From: Syntrophomonas sp. UBA1368
GTDB taxonomy: Bacteria; Bacillota; Syntrophomonadia; Syntrophomonadales; Syntrophomonadaceae
Direction: 5' to 3'
Length of the DNA: 64,000 nucleotides
Assembly: GCA_002305965.1 (NCBI GenBank)
Contig: DBRM01000066.1
Location: 1-64,000 of the forward strand
This document shows, in pieces, positions 18,609-28,797 of the stretch. Positions within the stretch are counted from its first letter, which is position 1, and the number at the start of each line of letters is the position of its first letter. The position numbers and the translations under genes are program-made. Under the pieces are notes generated by a model. The model saw only the letters and a list, made by a program, of their open reading frames with translations. It had not been told where the DNA came from and made no database searches.

Positions 18609-20720
18609 TTAATCAATGCTCCTGGACTTTTCTTTTAATACCGCTTTACGGGAAAGATTGACCCGGCCCTGTTTATCTATTTCTGTTACTTTAACCAGGA
18701 TTTCATCGCCGATGTTGACCACATCATTGACTTTATTTACTCTTTCTTCTGCTAATTGCGATATATGCACCAGACCTTCTTTGCCCTGGTTACCCAAAAC
18801 TCCCGGGATGATTTCCACAAAAGCACCAAAATCCATGATTCGTTTTACGGTGCCCATATAGATTCTGCCAACTTCGACTTCAGCGATGATCGCTTCGATC
18901 AAATGTCTGGCCTGATCCGCTGCACCCTGGTCGGTGGCAATGATAAACAAGCTGCCATCGTCTTCGATATCTATTTTGCAGCCGGTTTCGTCAACGATTT
19001 TATGGATTGTCTTGCCGCCCGGACCAATCACTTCTCTTATTTTATCAGGATTGATCTGCATTCTGATCAGTCGGGGAGCATACGGTGAAAGGGTAGGATT
19101 GGGTTTATCAATGGCTTCCAGCATCTTGCCCAGAATAAAACTGCGCCCTTCGTTGGCCTGGCTCAAAGCTGCATCAACGATTTCACGACTTACTCCGGAA
19201 ATCTTGATATCCATTTGTAAAGCAGTTACGCCGTTAACGGTTCCCGCCACTTTAAAGTCCATATCCCCTAAAGCGTCTTCGATTCCTTGAATGTCACTTA
19301 AGATGGCAAATTTATCTTCTTCTTTGACCAGACCCATAGCGATGCCGGAAACCGGTGCTTTGATAGGTACGCCTGCATGCATGAGGGATAAGGTGCTGCC
19401 GCAGACACTGCCCATAGAAGAAGAGCCGTTTGATTCCAATACGTCAGATACGACCCTGATGGTATAGGGAAACTCCTCTGCACTTGGAATGACCGGTACC
19501 AAAGCTCTTTCTGCCAGCGCTCCATGCCCTATTTCCCTGCGGCCCGGACCACGCATCGGTTTGGTCTCTCCCGTGCTGTAAGGCGGGAAATTATAATGGT
19601 GTATGTAGCGCTTCGATTCTTCAACACCAAGTCCATCCAGGCGTTGTTCTTCACTTATGGCGCCCAGCGTGGTTACGGAAAGTACCTGGGTTTGTCCGCG
19701 GGTAAAAAGGCCTGAACCATGCGGACGTGGCAAATAGCCCACTTCGCAGGTCACTTTTCTGATCTCATTGAGCTTGCGTCCGTCTACTCTTTCCCCTTCT
19801 TCCAGCATCATTTTGCGGACGATTTCTTTCAACATTTTCTCCAGTTTCTTGGCAATGGTCTTTTGTTCATCGGGGTAATTTTCAGCAAAGTGCTGTAAGG
19901 TGAGTTCTTTCACCTCGTCAATATGGCTTTCTCTCTCAAGTTTATCAGGGTTCTTTACGGCATTTTCCAGCTTGTCCCAGGCAAAATCCAGAACCGCCTG
20001 CTCCAGCTCTTCATTGGCCGGTTCCACTTGAACTTCCATCTTAACTGGCGCTGCATCTGCATATATGGTCTCCTGGAACTCGACGATTCTCCTGATTTCA
20101 TCGTGGGCAAAGAAAATAGCGTCAGACATGGTTTTTTCAGGTATTTCATTGGCTCCGCCTTCAACCATCATGATCGCATCTTTGCTGCCGGCCACGGTCA
20201 AATGCATCTGACTTTTTGCCATCTGTTCAACAGTAGGATTGATGATAAATTGATCATCTATCATACCGACCACTACTCCGGCTATGGGTCCGTTAAAAGG
20301 AATATTTGAGATTCCCAGTGCTACGGAGGCGCCAATGACAGCCGTTACATCCGGAGCGTTGTCTTTTTCCACAGACATAACGGTAGCAACGATGTGTACA
20401 TCATTTTTAAACCCTTTGGGGAATAATGGGCGAATCGGGCGGTCTATGATTCTGGCCGTCAAAGTTGCCAGTTCGGTTGGCCTGCCTTCCCTTTTAATAA
20501 ATCCCCCCGGAATTTTGCCGACAGCATATTGTCTTTCTTCAAAATCAACTGTCAAAGGGAAAAAGTCTATCCCTTCGCGAGGATCTTTGGAAGCAGTGGC
20601 AGTCACCAATACCACAGTATCACCATAGCGCATTACTGCAGCACCATTAGCCTGCTTTGCAGCTTTGCCGATTTCAATGGTAAGTGTTCTTCCGCCGATA
20701 TCGATCGAATATTCTCGCAC
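18609..20720 (-). CDS. pnp: Polyribonucleotide nucleotidyltransferase (PNPase)
   Basis: This is a phosphorolytic 3'-5' exoribonuclease of mRNA decay. The 703 residues have two RNase PH domains joined by a helical linker, a KH domain ([12 protein letters not shown], about 556-567) and a C-terminal S1 domain ([19 protein letters not shown], about 612-630). The start is GTG at 20720 behind AAAGGAGG; an ATG further up overlaps that site. It follows rpsO, as in most bacteria, with a hairpin between them. Confidence 0.97.
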   Translation of the reverse strand: MREYSIDIGGRTLTIEIGKAAKQANGAAVMRYGDTVVLVTATASKDPREGIDFFPLTVDFEERQYAVGKIPGGFIKREGRPTELATLTARIIDRPIRPLFPKGFKNDVHIVATVMSVEKDNAPDVTAVIGASVALGISNIPFNGPIAGVVVGMIDDQFIINPTVEQMAKSQMHLTVAGSKDAIMMVEGGANEIPEKTMSDAIFFAHDEIRRIVEFQETIYADAAPVKMEVQVEPANEELEQAVLDFAWDKLENAVKNPDKLERESHIDEVKELTLQHFAENYPDEQKTIAKKLEKMLKEIVRKMMLEEGERVDGRKLNEIRKVTCEVGYLPRPHGSGLFTRGQTQVLSVTTLGAISEEQRLDGLGVEESKRYIHHYNFPPYSTGETKPMRGPGRREIGHGALAERALVPVIPSAEEFPYTIRVVSDVLESNGSSSMGSVCGSTLSLMHAGVPIKAPVSGIAMGLVKEEDKFAILSDIQGIEDALGDMDFKVAGTVNGVTALQMDIKISGVSREIVDAALSQANEGRSFILGKMLEAIDKPNPTLSPYAPRLIRMQINPDKIREVIGPGGKTIHKIVDETGCKIDIEDDGSLFIIATDQGAADQARHLIEAIIAEVEVGRIYMGTVKRIMDFGAFVEIIPGVLGNQGKEGLVHISQLAEERVNKVNDVVNIGDEILVKVTEIDKQGRVNLSRKAVLKEKSRSID

Positions 20721-20771
20721 TAAAAAAATTCCTCCTTTCATTTATTATGTGCAGAAATAAATAAATTTAAA

Positions 20772-20788
20772 GAGCGGCATTCCCGCTC
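20772..20788 (-). terminator. Hairpin/attenuator between rpsO and pnp
   Basis: On the minus strand GAGCGG, a 5-nt loop and CCGCTC are followed by TTTAAATTT, starting one base after the rpsO stop. The weak T-run suggests partial termination or an RNase processing site, as known between rpsO and pnp in other bacteria. Confidence 0.5.
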
Positions 20789-20789
20789 C

Positions 20790-21059
20790 TTATCTGCGCA
20801 GACCAAGTCGTGTGACGATGGTACGATAACGCTCAAAATCATTTTTCTTCAGGTAGTCCAGCAGAGAACGCCGCTGTCCAACCATTTTCAACAAACCTCT
20901 TCTTGAATGATGATCTTTTTTGTTTACTTTCAAATGCTCATTCAAATAATTGATACGGTCAGTTAAAATAGCAATTTGCACTTCAGGGGATCCGGTATCA
21001 TTTTCATGGATCTGAAAAGACTTAATGATCTCCTGTTTTTTCTCAGGTGTCAAAGCCAA
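20790..21059 (-). CDS. rpsO: 30S ribosomal protein S15
   Basis: The 89 residues match the family length exactly when the start is the TTG at 21059, 8 nt after GGAGG. The GTG at 21068 lies inside that site. Conserved segments include [13 protein letters not shown] (about 21-33), DHHSRRGLL and the C-terminal LIxxLGLRR end. S15 binds 16S rRNA helix 22 early in small-subunit assembly and in many bacteria represses its own mRNA through a leader structure. Confidence 0.96.
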   Translation of the reverse strand: MALTPEKKQEIIKSFQIHENDTGSPEVQIAILTDRINYLNEHLKVNKKDHHSRRGLLKMVGQRRSLLDYLKKNDFERYRTIVTRLGLRR

Positions 21060-21204
21060 TGGTTTCACCTCCTCATTATAAAATCGCCATTAACCAAGTT
21101 CTGCGTCGGTGACTCACAAAACCTAGCAAATGGTTCCTCAGCTCTTAATAGCTGGTTGGCTGAAGTATATTTAACAGGCCATGGGCTCTGCCGCTCTCAA
21201 AAAT
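21060..21204 (-). promoter_or_regulatory. Probable structured rpsO leader (S15 autoregulation candidate) and promoter
   Basis: The 145-nt leader between a candidate -10 (CATACT, 21205-21210; -35 TTGTCT, 21229-21234) and the TTG start can fold. CCATT pairs with AATGG at the outside, and AGGTTTTG pairs with CAGAACTT inside, enclosing a GTCACC-containing loop, just before the ribosome binding site. Many bacteria control S15 by such leaders. That this one binds S15 is inference; no leader family was searched. Confidence 0.45.
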
Positions 21205-21224
21205 AGTATGCTCTCTCTTCATAT

Positions 21225-21292
21225 AAAAAGACAAGGTAAATTGTAGCACAGGCTGATGAAAAAGTAAACTTTCTCCAATTACCTGTCTTTTT
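21225..21292 (-). terminator. Terminator downstream of ribF with a long loop
   Basis: On the minus strand AAAAAGACAGGTAA at the ribF stop pairs, with one bulged base, with TTACCTTGTCTTTTT about 40 nt later, ending in T5. The stem is long, and its T-run overlaps the candidate -35 of the rpsO promoter. The symmetry could make it active in both directions. Confidence 0.55.
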
Positions 21293-22217
21293 AAGAAGTA
21301 ATGTCTATTGCCTGCTCCCGATCCTTGCCGATCTGTTCCACTAACTCCTGAATGCTGGCAAATTTTTTTTCATCTCTTATTTTGCGGACAAAAACCAATT
21401 CAATTTCCGCCCCGTAAACATCACCGCTGAAGTCTATGATATGGACTTCGACTGTCAGCGGGTAGTTATCGTGGAAAGTTGGCTTGGTCCCAATATTAAC
21501 AACGCTTTTATAGACTTTCTGATCGATGATGATCCGTGCGGCATAGACGCCGGGACCAGGAATGATCAGATCTTCACTGAATTTAAGATTGGCGGTAGGA
21601 AATCCTAAACTGGCTCCCCGGTTTTCCCCCGGAACCACCTGCGCCTGCAGCATTGGTTCATACCCCAGCATTGCAGCTGCATTGGGTATGTCACCGTTTT
21701 TGAGCAGCTGACGGATCAGACTGCTGGAAACCAAATGTCCCTGTACTTCTACGGGGGGAATGACCTGCACGCCAAAGCCCAGATCCTTGCCTAATACTCG
21801 AAGCAGCTCAGGGGTTCCCTGACCTTTATGTCCAAAGGAATAATTAAAACCGACAAATACCTCCCGGGCGGCTAATTTGTCTGCCAGTATCTCCCGGGCA
21901 AAATGCTCCGGCGTCCAGTAGGAAATATCCCGGGTAAACTCCTGATAAATCAAAATATCAAGTCCCAGTTCCTTCAGCAAATGTGCTTTCCTCTCCGCAG
22001 TGATCAGCATCTTGGGTGCTTTTTCGGGGCGGAGCACTTTGATCGGATGGGGCTCAAAAATAAAAGCTGCTGAGATCCCCTGGTTTGCCTGTGCATGAGA
22101 AACCGCCCGGTTAATGAGCTCTTTATGTCCCATATGAATACCGTCAAAATTACCCAGAGCCAAATAAAGTGCCCGGTCGCTTTTCTTAAAACAGTCTACG
22201 TCAAATAGTAATTCCAT
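21291..22217 (-). CDS. ribF: Bifunctional riboflavin kinase / FAD synthetase
   Basis: RibF makes FMN from riboflavin and then FAD. In the 308 residues, the N-terminal nucleotidyltransferase domain has GNFDGIHMGHKEL (about 21-33), and the C-terminal kinase domain has LGFPTANL (about 195-202) and NIGTKPTFH (about 235-243). The ATG at 22217 follows GAGGAG; the longer frame to 22307 overlaps truB and has no support. It follows truB by 10 nt. Confidence 0.96.
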   Translation of the reverse strand: MELLFDVDCFKKSDRALYLALGNFDGIHMGHKELINRAVSHAQANQGISAAFIFEPHPIKVLRPEKAPKMLITAERKAHLLKELGLDILIYQEFTRDISYWTPEHFAREILADKLAAREVFVGFNYSFGHKGQGTPELLRVLGKDLGFGVQVIPPVEVQGHLVSSSLIRQLLKNGDIPNAAAMLGYEPMLQAQVVPGENRGASLGFPTANLKFSEDLIIPGPGVYAARIIIDQKVYKSVVNIGTKPTFHDNYPLTVEVHIIDFSGDVYGAEIELVFVRKIRDEKKFASIQELVEQIGKDREQAIDITS

Positions 22218-22227
22218 TTGTTTCTCC

Positions 22228-23124
22228 TCAAATAAAGACTTTTTCCGGTCGAAGCATTCCCGCTTCTGAGTCATAGTAAGCAATGGCAGCCAACTGCTGC
22301 TCTCCATATAGCCTGACCCTTTGCTGATTTAATAGTTTTGCGGCCTTGATCCCCCTGCCCTGTTTAACATGCAGGACTTGTTCCTCAGTAAGTTCCAAAG
22401 CCGTCATATATCCAAGAGGATAATCGACTGGTAATAAATAGGCTCCTATATCATCGGTTTCTATCAGCTCTTGTAGTTTAACCGCCTCGTCCAGAGTAAA
22501 ACTTCCGGTTTTAACCCTGATCAGACTGTTCAAATAGGCCCCGGTCCCTAAACGGAAGCCTATATCATGTACCAGGGTCCTTATATATGTACCTGGGGAA
22601 CAGATCACTTTGATCATGATCTGAGGAAAATCACCCGTTCGATTGATTTCCAGAAGATCGATGGTTTCGATGGTTACCGGCCGGGGCTCCCTTGCTACCT
22701 CCAAGCCCTGACGGGCCAATTCATAAAGGCGCTGGCCGTTATGATGTACCGCCGAATACATGGGCGGGATCTGTTCGATCTTTCCCGTAAACTGCGCAAG
22801 CACCTGTTTCAATTCTTCTTCATCACAGGTCACATGGTCTTTCAAGACCGTAATATGTCCCCAGGCATCCTGAGTATCTGAAACTCCGCCCAGTACAAAA
22901 GCTGCGATATATATCTTGGCACTTTCATTAGCATATTCGATGAGTCGTGTGGCGTTCCCGATTGCTACAGGTAAAACCCCTGTCGCCATGGGATCCAGTG
23001 TACCCAGATGGCCGATTTTACACTTACGGGGAAATTTCTTTTTTATTTGGCGGATGACATCAAAGGACGTCATTCCGGATGGTTTATCAATATTAAGAAA
23101 TCCCTGCAATTTAATCCAGCACAT
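22228..23124 (-). CDS. truB: tRNA pseudouridine-55 synthase
   Basis: TruB converts U55 in the T-loop of tRNAs to pseudouridine. The catalytic Asp is in GHLGTLDPMATGVLP, and the start region KPSGMTSFD is typical; a C-terminal PUA-like domain follows. The start is uncertain. I chose the ATG at 23124 (299 residues, overlapping nrnA by 14 nt); the TTG at 23109 would give MQGFLNIDKP, which matches relatives better but has a poor ribosome binding site. Confidence 0.93.
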   Translation of the reverse strand: MCWIKLQGFLNIDKPSGMTSFDVIRQIKKKFPRKCKIGHLGTLDPMATGVLPVAIGNATRLIEYANESAKIYIAAFVLGGVSDTQDAWGHITVLKDHVTCDEEELKQVLAQFTGKIEQIPPMYSAVHHNGQRLYELARQGLEVAREPRPVTIETIDLLEINRTGDFPQIMIKVICSPGTYIRTLVHDIGFRLGTGAYLNSLIRVKTGSFTLDEAVKLQELIETDDIGAYLLPVDYPLGYMTALELTEEQVLHVKQGRGIKAAKLLNQQRVRLYGEQQLAAIAYYDSEAGMLRPEKVFI

Positions 23125-24097
23125 CCTTGACCAGTTTAATAACCGTTTTTTTTGCCTGGGCCAGGGTTCCCATGTAAACAGCCCCGGCAGCTTGCCGATG
23201 GCCTCCTCCGCCAATTACAGCCGCAATGGCAGCTACATCGATATTCTCTTTGGCTCGAAAACCGACTTTTATTTTACCGGGTTCGATTTCACGGAAAAGC
23301 ATTCCTACTTCAACCCCTCTGATTTCCCGGGTATAATTGATAATACTTTCCGGATGGCTTTGCAGAGCCCCGATCGCTTCAACTTTCTTATAGGGCAATG
23401 ATATCCAGGCTATACGTCCGTCATCAGACACAGACAGATTATTCAAGGCCAGGCGTATAAGGTTTACTTCTTCCCGGTCTTTGCTTTCAAACAGATTGAT
23501 CCTTATCTGGTTAAGATCCGCTCCAGCTTTAAGCAGTTGGGAAGCTGCAATCAAAGTTCTGTCTGAAGTATTCCTATACATAAATCTGCCGGTATCCATA
23601 ACCAGCCCGCTGTAAAGGGCGGTCGCCATATCGGAATTGATACTTACTTTCATGGCGTTTAATAATTCCAAAACCAATTCCGCGGTGGCTGCTGCTTCAG
23701 GCTCGACCCAGTTATAGTCGGCAAAGTTATCATTGGTAGCATGATGATCGATATTAAAGGTCGTGACTTTGCTGCTGATATGAGCCGCCACGATCTCCCC
23801 GACCCGCATGTTTTCTGAGCAATCCAGATAAATGATATTTTCCACCGGAAAATCACCCGGCCAGTGGTATTTGTAGGAAGCGGTCACGGATATAAAATTA
23901 TAAATATCCGGTACCTGGTCGGGCAGCAATACCTCGGCTTTTTTCCCTAACGCTTCAAGCCCCATCTGCAATGCTGCAACAGAGCCAATGCAATCCCCAT
24001 CGGGGATAATATGTCCCACTAACAAAAAATAATCTCTGGCCAGAAGCTGTCCGGCAATAACCTGGCAGCTGTTACGGCTCGTCTTTGTGGCTTTCAC
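23111..24097 (-). CDS. nrnA: DHH/DHHA1 phosphoesterase, NrnA-like oligoribonuclease
   Basis: NrnA-type enzymes degrade nanoRNAs and, in some species, pAp. The 328 residues hold the DHH domain (GHIIPDGDCIGS at about 28-39, NIDHHATND near 113) and the C-terminal DHHA1 domain with GGGGHRQAAG (about 297-306). The start is GTG at 24097 with GAGGAG about 10 nt upstream, 26 nt inside rbfA. Its place between rbfA and truB is standard in Firmicutes. Confidence 0.93.
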   Translation of the reverse strand: MKATKTSRNSCQVIAGQLLARDYFLLVGHIIPDGDCIGSVAALQMGLEALGKKAEVLLPDQVPDIYNFISVTASYKYHWPGDFPVENIIYLDCSENMRVGEIVAAHISSKVTTFNIDHHATNDNFADYNWVEPEAAATAELVLELLNAMKVSINSDMATALYSGLVMDTGRFMYRNTSDRTLIAASQLLKAGADLNQIRINLFESKDREEVNLIRLALNNLSVSDDGRIAWISLPYKKVEAIGALQSHPESIINYTREIRGVEVGMLFREIEPGKIKVGFRAKENIDVAAIAAVIGGGGHRQAAGAVYMGTLAQAKKTVIKLVKDVLD

Positions 24098-24443
24098 CTT
24101 CCCGCAACTCCTCTAACAATGATGATATCCTGATTCCATGTTCGATCGATTTATCCAAACGAAATTCAAGTTCCGGTGCATGGCGGAGCTGAATCTCTCT
24201 GGCCAATTCACTGCGCAGATAGCCTTTGGCTTTTTGCAGAGCTTTACTGGTTTCATCCTGCTGAACTTCATCGCCCAAGACGCTGAAATTTACCCGGGCA
24301 TGACTCAAATCATTGCTCACATCAACTCTGGTAATGGAAATGGTGGAGAAATCCAATCGCGGATCTTTGATTTGATCCTGAATGATTTGAGAGAGGACCT
24401 TTTTCATTTCCACTGCCATTCTTTCCTGTCGTCGCTTGCTCAT
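24072..24443 (-). CDS. rbfA: Ribosome-binding factor A
   Basis: RbfA is a KH-type factor that helps mature the 16S rRNA 5' end in 30S subunits. The 123 residues show the family start (SKRRQERMAVEMKKVLSQII) and the conserved HARVNFSVLGDE stretch near residue 48. It follows infB by 64 nt and overlaps nrnA by 26 nt, so the three are cotranslated. Confidence 0.96.
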   Translation of the reverse strand: MSKRRQERMAVEMKKVLSQIIQDQIKDPRLDFSTISITRVDVSNDLSHARVNFSVLGDEVQQDETSKALQKAKGYLRSELAREIQLRHAPELEFRLDKSIEHGIRISSLLEELREGESHKDEP

Positions 24444-24507
24444 TTTTCAACCCCCCAGTCGTGGTTGCATTTATTATCGTCTGTTGACCCAGTCATTATA
24501 CCAAAAT

Positions 24508-27099
24508 CTATATTTGCCGGGGTATTTCCTCCATGATAAAGGCTTCTACAATGTCGCCTTCCTTGATATCATTGTAGTCTTTGATACCGATCCCGCATTC
24601 AAAGTTTTCCAGAACTTCCTTGACATCATCCTTAAAGCGTTTTAATGATGAAAGTTTCCCTTCGTATACGATCACACCATCCCTTAATACTCTGACTTCA
24701 GCATTCCTCTGTATTTTGCCGTCAGTCACATAGGACCCGCCAATGGTACCAACATTGGGTACTTTGAAAGTCATCCTGACTTCCGCCCTGCCCAAATATT
24801 TCTCTTTATATTCGGGATCCAGCAAGCCTACCATTGCCCGCTTGACATCATCAATGGCTTCGTAAATGACCCGGTACATTCTGACATCGATTTGTTCATC
24901 TTCTGCATATTTCCTGGCTTTGCTGTCAGGGCGAACATTGAAACCTATGATAATGGCATTGGAAGCAGAAGCCAGCATGACGTCAGTCTCTGTGATGGCT
25001 CCTACTGCTGAATGGATCACACTGATTTTAACTTCATTGGTGGACAGACGCAATAAAGACTGAGCTAATGCCTCTACTGAACCTTGTACATCTCCCTTGA
25101 TAATCAGAGCTAATTCTTTGACTTCCGCATCCTGGATCTGTTTGAAAAAGTCGTCCAATGATACCCTGCTGCTTTGTTTTTGTTCGGCTATTTTTTTATC
25201 TGCCAATCGCAGGTTAATGATTTCCTTGGCTACTTTTTCATCCACCGCCTGGACTTTCATTCCTGCTTCCGGTACTTCATCCCATCCGGTAACTTCAACC
25301 GGCATGGAAGGATATGCCTTATCTACTTTACGACCGCGGTCATCGGTCATGGCTCTTACTTTACATAAGTTATAACCGCAAATTAAGAAATCACCCACAT
25401 GTAAAGTCCCTTTTTGCACCAGGACAGTTGCGACTGCTCCTTTTCCTTTGTCAAGTTCTCCTTCAATAATTACCCCTTCAGCCGCACGATTGACATTTGC
25501 CTTTATTTCATTGACTTCAGCCACCAGCAGTATCACTTCCAGGAGGTTTTCGATTCCTTCCCCTGATTTGGCAGATACGGGAGCAAATATTATATCCCCG
25601 CCCCATTCTTCGGGTACGATATTGTATTCTGTCAGCTGCTGCATGATCCGGTCCGGATTTGCTTCAGGTTTGTCTATCTTATTGATGGCAACGATAAAAG
25701 GAACATTCGCCGCCTTGATATGATTAATTGCTTCAACAGTTTGAGGCATTACGCCATCGTCTGCCGCAACCACTAATACAACGATATCCGTTAAGTTAGC
25801 ACCGCGGGCACGCATGGCAGTGAATGCCTCATGCCCGGGCGTGTCAATAAAGGTAATGCGGTTGCCTTTAACTTTGACCTGATATGCACCGATGTGCTGT
25901 GTGATTCCCCCGGCTTCACCGGACACAACATCTGCTTTGCGGATCCTGTCCAAAAGTGAAGTCTTCCCATGGTCAACATGGCCCATAACCGTTACCACCG
26001 GTGGCCTGATTACCAAATCATCTTCGCTGTCAATAATTTCTTCCAGGATCTTTTCTTCCCGGGTCACTTCTTTTTCAACCCTGACTTCATAAAGACTGGC
26101 AAGTATTTCCGCTGTGTCAAAATCAATAACCTGGTTGATGGAAGCCATGGTCCCTAAATCCATCAATTTTTTAACGATCTCTCCCGTGCCTTTGGCTAAT
26201 TTTTCCGCCAATTCCCTGACCGTAATGGAGTCCCCAATTACAATAAATTCCGGAGTCTGAAGAACCGTTTCTTCCTTTTTGCGTTTATGCTTTGACTTTT
26301 TAGGCCGGCTGTAATCTTTTCTTGGCATCATTGTGTCAATACTTTTCTTATTCAGCGTCTGATTAAAAGGTTTTTTCCCCTTGTTTTTATCAGCCACGTG
26401 TGACTCATTTTTGTCGTTACTTTTGAAAGCCTCCGGTTTTTTTACGACGGGCTTTCCTACATTTGCTGCTGGCGAGCCAGGTCTGCCGGTCTGTTCAGTT
26501 CTCCTGGGCTGCTGGCTGTGGGCGGCATTCGCTGGAGTACCATCAGGCCGTCTGTAAGGCCGGTCAGCAGACTGTGGTCTTTGGGGCCGATCCCCGGTTT
26601 GAGGCCGATAAGGCCTGTCAGACTGCGGCCGCTGGTTGGGAGCAGTTGATTGCGGCCGTTGATTGGGCGCCGTAGATTGCGGCCGCCCGCTCCGGTCAAA
26701 TCTTCTGTCGGCACCTTGCTCACGATCATGAGGCTGACGCGGGGGAGCCGCTTGCGGTTTTGGTGATCCAGGTACAGTTGAGGGTTTTTCTGACGTAGTG
26801 GAAACTGGACGCCTTGTTGTTTCCTGCCTGCGCTGCTCGGTTTTTGGAGGAGTTGCTTTATTAATATCCTTGCCGGCTTGGGTTTTGGCAGCTTGTTTGT
26901 CTGTTGCTGCCGGTGGTTGTGCTTTCTTATCATCCTCAGGTTTTGTGGTTAATTGTTTCTTCACCCAGGCCGCCTGTGAATCCTCCATGGTACTCATATG
27001 GTTTTTGACTTCAATCCCCATTGATTGCAGTATATCCACTACTTCTTTACTTGTTTTTCCCAATTCTTTTGCTAAATCATATACTCTGATTTTTGCCAT
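24508..27099 (-). CDS. infB: Translation initiation factor IF-2
   Basis: IF-2 is the GTPase that places initiator tRNA in the ribosomal P site. Of 863 residues, two short IF2_N domains lie at about 1-50 and 285-335, separated by a basic, Pro/Gln/Arg-rich linker (about 55-280). The G domain has GHVDHGKT at about 373-380, DTPGHE and NKID, then domains II-IV. The ATG at 27099 follows GGGGGTG; the frame from 27117 is not preferred. The linker contains nine-residue tandem repeats. It overlaps the last base of ylxQ. Confidence 0.97.
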   Translation of the reverse strand: MAKIRVYDLAKELGKTSKEVVDILQSMGIEVKNHMSTMEDSQAAWVKKQLTTKPEDDKKAQPPAATDKQAAKTQAGKDINKATPPKTEQRRQETTRRPVSTTSEKPSTVPGSPKPQAAPPRQPHDREQGADRRFDRSGRPQSTAPNQRPQSTAPNQRPQSDRPYRPQTGDRPQRPQSADRPYRRPDGTPANAAHSQQPRRTEQTGRPGSPAANVGKPVVKKPEAFKSNDKNESHVADKNKGKKPFNQTLNKKSIDTMMPRKDYSRPKKSKHKRKKEETVLQTPEFIVIGDSITVRELAEKLAKGTGEIVKKLMDLGTMASINQVIDFDTAEILASLYEVRVEKEVTREEKILEEIIDSEDDLVIRPPVVTVMGHVDHGKTSLLDRIRKADVVSGEAGGITQHIGAYQVKVKGNRITFIDTPGHEAFTAMRARGANLTDIVVLVVAADDGVMPQTVEAINHIKAANVPFIVAINKIDKPEANPDRIMQQLTEYNIVPEEWGGDIIFAPVSAKSGEGIENLLEVILLVAEVNEIKANVNRAAEGVIIEGELDKGKGAVATVLVQKGTLHVGDFLICGYNLCKVRAMTDDRGRKVDKAYPSMPVEVTGWDEVPEAGMKVQAVDEKVAKEIINLRLADKKIAEQKQSSRVSLDDFFKQIQDAEVKELALIIKGDVQGSVEALAQSLLRLSTNEVKISVIHSAVGAITETDVMLASASNAIIIGFNVRPDSKARKYAEDEQIDVRMYRVIYEAIDDVKRAMVGLLDPEYKEKYLGRAEVRMTFKVPNVGTIGGSYVTDGKIQRNAEVRVLRDGVIVYEGKLSSLKRFKDDVKEVLENFECGIGIKDYNDIKEGDIVEAFIMEEIPRQI
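26554..26688 (-). repeat. Tandem 27-nt repeats in the IF-2 linker
   Basis: Five nine-residue units follow one another: [45 protein letters not shown]. The first two units are nearly identical in DNA, which points to recent slippage or unequal recombination. Linker length is variable in IF-2 and is not known to be catalytic. Confidence 0.85.
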
Positions 27100-27431
27100 T
27101 AAATCACCCCCGTACAATTTGCCTCTGCACCCATTATTTTTATCTCCGATAAAATTCTCTGTGCCATCCCGTGATCATTTATCGTAACAGCCACCCTATA
27201 TTCCTTGCCAACACTGTTGCCAAGTTCATATTTGTTGCCTGATATTATCCATGGAACTTTTGCTCTTTCAGCACTGTTCAATAGCTCCTGCCTGGTATTT
27301 TCTGCAATATCATTGCTTATCACTAAAAGAAAGGCTTTTCCTTTGGTCAGACTGTTTTTGACTGACTCAGTGCCATTGGACAATTTGCCGGCTTTTTGCG
27401 CCAGACCGATCAGATTCATTATTTTATTCAT
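27099..27431 (-). CDS. ylxQ: L7Ae-family RNA-binding protein YlxQ
   Basis: The 110 residues match the L7Ae/L30e fold: [14 protein letters not shown] at the start and [14 protein letters not shown] near residue 33. YlxQ is encoded between rnpM (ylxR) and infB throughout Firmicutes and binds RNA; its target is uncertain (kink-turns are typical for the fold). The ATG at 27431 is preceded by GAGGTGA at a rather long spacing; an ATG four codons later is possible. Confidence 0.9.
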   Translation of the reverse strand: MNKIMNLIGLAQKAGKLSNGTESVKNSLTKGKAFLLVISNDIAENTRQELLNSAERAKVPWIISGNKYELGNSVGKEYRVAVTINDHGMAQRILSEIKIMGAEANCTGVI

Positions 27432-27450
27432 TCTTTGTCATGTCACCTCT

Positions 27451-27735
27451 TCACCCAGGCTGATTATTAAGTGCTTCTACCTGTTGTTTTACCGTTTCCA
27501 GTACTTCCGAAGGAATATTCTGCTCCAGAGCCTTCTGCAGTCGTTTCCCTTTTACAGCTTCATTAAAACATTCTATCGAAGGACATATATAAGTTCCCCT
27601 TCCGGCCTTTTTACCGGTCAGGTCCATAACGATATTACCCTCAGGTGTTCTTACGATCCGAAGAAGTTCCCGTTTGTTTTTCATTTCCCTGCAGCCTACA
27701 CACATTCTCTGGGGAATTTTACGAATCTTCGCCAT
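27451..27735 (-). CDS. rnpM: YlxR/DUF448 protein (RNase P modulator RnpM)
   Basis: The 94-residue basic protein has the family motifs RMCVGCRE at 10-17 and AGRGTYICPS at about 44-53. YlxR proteins bind RNA; the B. subtilis member binds the RNase P RNA and lowers its activity, hence the name RnpM. It starts inside the last codons of nusA and is followed by ylxQ, the conserved nusA-rnpM-ylxQ-infB order. Confidence 0.92.
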   Translation of the reverse strand: MAKIRKIPQRMCVGCREMKNKRELLRIVRTPEGNIVMDLTGKKAGRGTYICPSIECFNEAVKGKRLQKALEQNIPSEVLETVKQQVEALNNQPG

Positions 27736-28783
27736 TCAGATCATTCTCCTCCATACATTGTGACTCGCTTTTGATGTCAACCTTCCAGCCGGTCAATTTG
27801 GCGGCTAATCTTGCATTCTGCCCTTCCTTGCCAATGGCCAGTGAGAGTTGATAATCAGGTACGATGACCCGGGCTGCTTTTTGTTCGTCATCTATGGTTA
27901 CTGCCAGAACTTTGGCCGGACTGAGCGCATTGGCAATAAATTTTTCCGGGTCTTTATCAAATTTAATAATGTCGATTTTTTCGCCGCCCATTTCTGATAC
28001 AATATTTTGCACCCGTATCCCGCGCGGGCCAACACAAGCACCTACAGAATCGATCTTTTCATCCAGTGAGTGAACGGAAATTTTGGAACGAAACCCGGCT
28101 TCCCGGGCAATCGATTTTATCTCAACTATCCCATCATATATTTCCGGTACTTCTAATTCAAATAAACGCCGCAGAAAGTTTGGATGTGCCCGGGAAACAA
28201 ATATGTTAGGTCCTTTGGTGGTGTTCTTCACTTCATATATATACGCTTTGATCCGCTGACCCTGTTCATATCTTTCAGTAGCGACCTGGTCAGATGGCAG
28301 CATGATCCCTTCTGTTCTGCCAAGGCTGATAAAAACTGTTTTGGCTTCCACTCGTTGAATGGTACCGGTTACGATTTCTCCTTCTCTCTGCAAGAATTCT
28401 TCGTAAATCAAACTTCTTTCCGCTTCCCTCAGCTTCTGGATCACAACCTGTTTGGCTGTTTGGGCAGCTATGCGTCCAAAATTAGCGGGCGTTTCTTCGA
28501 CATAAATCAGTTCTTCCAACTTGCAGTCAGGATAAAGTTCCCGCGCTTCCGACAGTTTGATTTCAACACGCCTGTCTTCCACTTCTTCTACTACCATCTT
28601 CTGGGCATAGACTTTGATATCACCAGTAATTTCATTAATCTCGACACTTACATTCTGATTGCTGCTATAGTTTTTCTTGTAAGCTGTATTCAAGGCTGAT
28701 TTAATCGCCTCTACCAATGCTGCCTTCGGAATCCCCCGTTCTTTTTCTATTTCATTTAAAGCCTGCATCAATTCACTGGACAT
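27719..28783 (-). CDS. nusA: Transcription termination/antitermination factor NusA
   Basis: NusA binds RNA polymerase and modulates pausing, termination and antitermination. The 354 residues comprise the N-terminal polymerase-binding domain (1-125), an S1 domain (GEIVTGTIQRVEAKTVFISLG, about 134-154) and two KH domains (VGACVGPRGIRVQNI near 247 and SLAIGKEGQNARLAAKL near 318). The acidic C-terminal repeats of proteobacterial NusA are absent, as expected in Firmicutes. It overlaps rnpM. Confidence 0.96.
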   Translation of the reverse strand: MSSELMQALNEIEKERGIPKAALVEAIKSALNTAYKKNYSSNQNVSVEINEITGDIKVYAQKMVVEEVEDRRVEIKLSEARELYPDCKLEELIYVEETPANFGRIAAQTAKQVVIQKLREAERSLIYEEFLQREGEIVTGTIQRVEAKTVFISLGRTEGIMLPSDQVATERYEQGQRIKAYIYEVKNTTKGPNIFVSRAHPNFLRRLFELEVPEIYDGIVEIKSIAREAGFRSKISVHSLDEKIDSVGACVGPRGIRVQNIVSEMGGEKIDIIKFDKDPEKFIANALSPAKVLAVTIDDEQKAARVIVPDYQLSLAIGKEGQNARLAAKLTGWKVDIKSESQCMEENDLNGEDS

Positions 28784-28797
28784 CCTATTTCCCCCTC

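Noticed and set aside
26457..26933. 158-residue minus-strand frame inside infB
   Set aside because: It is an alternative frame of the IF-2 linker; its low-complexity content mirrors the linker repeats.
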